Origin: Acidocella sp.
GTDB taxonomy: Bacteria; Pseudomonadota; Alphaproteobacteria; Acetobacterales; Acetobacteraceae
DNA length: 64,000 nucleotides
NCBI GenBank assembly: GCA_031291755.1
Contig: JARLIK010000001.1
Span: forward strand, 1 to 64,000
Reading direction: 5' to 3'
Shown in pieces: positions 63,461-64,000 of this stretch. Made by a program: the position numbers and the translations under genes. Below the pieces are notes generated by a model that saw nothing but the letters and a program-made list of their open reading frames with translations, was not told the origin of the DNA and ran no database searches. The first letter of the stretch is position 1; each line of letters starts with the position of its first letter.

Positions 63461-64000
63461 GGCGGCTGTTAGGGCGGGAATTGCGGCTGGCCTGGCGCCA
63501 TGCGTCAGATACCGCGGCGGCTTTGCTGTTTTTTGTGATCGCGGCGACGTTGTTTCCGTTTGCGCTGGGGCCGGATGCCAAAACTTTGAGCGCGATTGCG
63601 CCGGGGATTGTGTGGGTGTGTGCGCTGCTGGCGGCGCTGCTGCCGCTGGATAGGCTGTTTGGGGCGGATTTTGAAGATGGCTCGCTGGATTTGCTGCTGC
63701 TCTCGGGGCTTTCGGCAGGCGGGGTGGCAGCGATGAAAACCCTGGCGCATTGGCTGACCACCGGCTTGCCGTTGCTGCTGATCGCCGCACCGCTGGCGGT
63801 GATGCTGCGGATGCCGGCGGAGGCCGTGCCGATGTTGCTGCTGACATTACTGCCGGGGACCATGCTGCTCTCGCTGCTGGGTACCATGGCGGGGGCGATC
63901 ACGCTGGGGGCGCGGCGCTCGGCGGTGCTGATGCCGTTGATTACGCTGCCTTTGATGATTCCCGTGCTGATATTCGGCTGCGCGGCGGTGACCTCACCGC
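63457..64000 (+). CDS. ccmB: Heme exporter protein CcmB (partial, cut by window end)
   Basis: A frame from GTG 63457-63459, overlapping the ccmA stop, is open to the window edge for 181 codons. The translation begins MRRLLGRELRLAWRHASDTAAALLFFVIAATLFPFALGPD, then has IAPGIVWVCALLAALLPLDRLFGADFEDGSLDLLLLSG, the classic CcmB pattern. Four or more hydrophobic helices are visible; the expected full length is about 220 residues. It is the membrane subunit partner of CcmA. The c-type cytochromes at 46192-47950 would need this system. Confidence 0.92.
   Translation, partial: MRRLLGRELRLAWRHASDTAAALLFFVIAATLFPFALGPDAKTLSAIAPGIVWVCALLAALLPLDRLFGADFEDGSLDLLLLSGLSAGGVAAMKTLAHWLTTGLPLLLIAAPLAVMLRMPAEAVPMLLLTLLPGTMLLSLLGTMAGAITLGARRSAVLMPLITLPLMIPVLIFGCAAVTSP

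Overview
The window is high-GC DNA from an alphaproteobacterium. The best guess is the Rhodospirillales/Acetobacteraceae (Acidocella/Acidiphilium-like heterotrophs). This rests on gene content: a eukaryote-type NADP isocitrate dehydrogenase, class II fumarase, AcnA, a pim-type dicarboxylate operon, the bamE-DUF177-rpmF-plsX-fabH-ihfA-merR housekeeping cluster, a queEDCF operon and ccmAB. It is inference; no rRNA, tRNA, CRISPR array or transposase gene was found. About 59 protein genes are called. Two are cut by the window edges: a low-GC hypothetical gene at 1-960 and ccmB at 63457-64000.

Layout. 1-960: AT-rich partial gene that looks foreign, followed by a palindromic intergenic repeat. 1179-6502: polysaccharide genes (Wzc/GumC-type chain-length regulator with tyrosine-kinase domain, membrane acyltransferase, outer-membrane barrel, WecG/TagA/CpsF glycosyltransferase). 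6468-9242: a probable 3-hydroxyisobutyryl-CoA hydrolase and fumC. 9419-10681: lower-GC GT87 glycosyltransferase flanked by repeats. 10911-17533: lone molybdopterin-binding large subunit and an RND efflux pair. 17704-21056: MFS carrier, map, DUF3833 lipoprotein, YgfZ. 21114-26093: tightly coupled glycan operon (GT9, GT4, asnB, dihydroorotase family). 26083-27838: MFS carrier and a short Wza-type lipoprotein. 27896-34053: pimF-pimA-pimC-pimD-like beta-oxidation operon without a thiolase. 34126-36120: class II aldolase, GDPD and an unknown. 36333-41057: TetR regulator divergent from an EmrA-EmrB-NodT tripartite pump, with a clear operator. 41114-43215: icd and pyrE. 43389-46150: hydroxyacid-oxoacid transhydrogenase divergent from a D-2-hydroxyglutarate dehydrogenase-like flavoprotein. 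46192-47950: a monoheme cytochrome c and a cytochrome-porin fusion resembling Cyc2, preceded by a perfect FNR box. 48188-52224: GGDEF protein, GNAT, PhoX, BamE. 52326-57699: DUF177, PDZ lipoprotein, LysE, rpmF, plsX, fabH, ihfA, merR. 57770-59949: queE-queD-queC-queF. 60115-62802: acnA. 62897-64000: ccmA-ccmB.

How the genes fit together. Central metabolism is well represented (fumC, icd, acnA, and a probable 2-oxoglutarate/D-2-hydroxyglutarate shuttle). Surface glycan, lipid and envelope assembly genes are scattered across several small operons. The most interesting unit is the outer-membrane cytochrome-porin plus periplasmic cytochrome c pair under an oxygen-sensor-type binding site. It is a candidate extracellular electron-transfer (possibly Fe(II)-oxidising) conduit, and the nearby ccmAB genes belong to the cytochrome c maturation system it would need. 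The genome is compact: five convergent gene pairs overlap at their 3' ends, and many same-strand pairs overlap by 1-11 bases.
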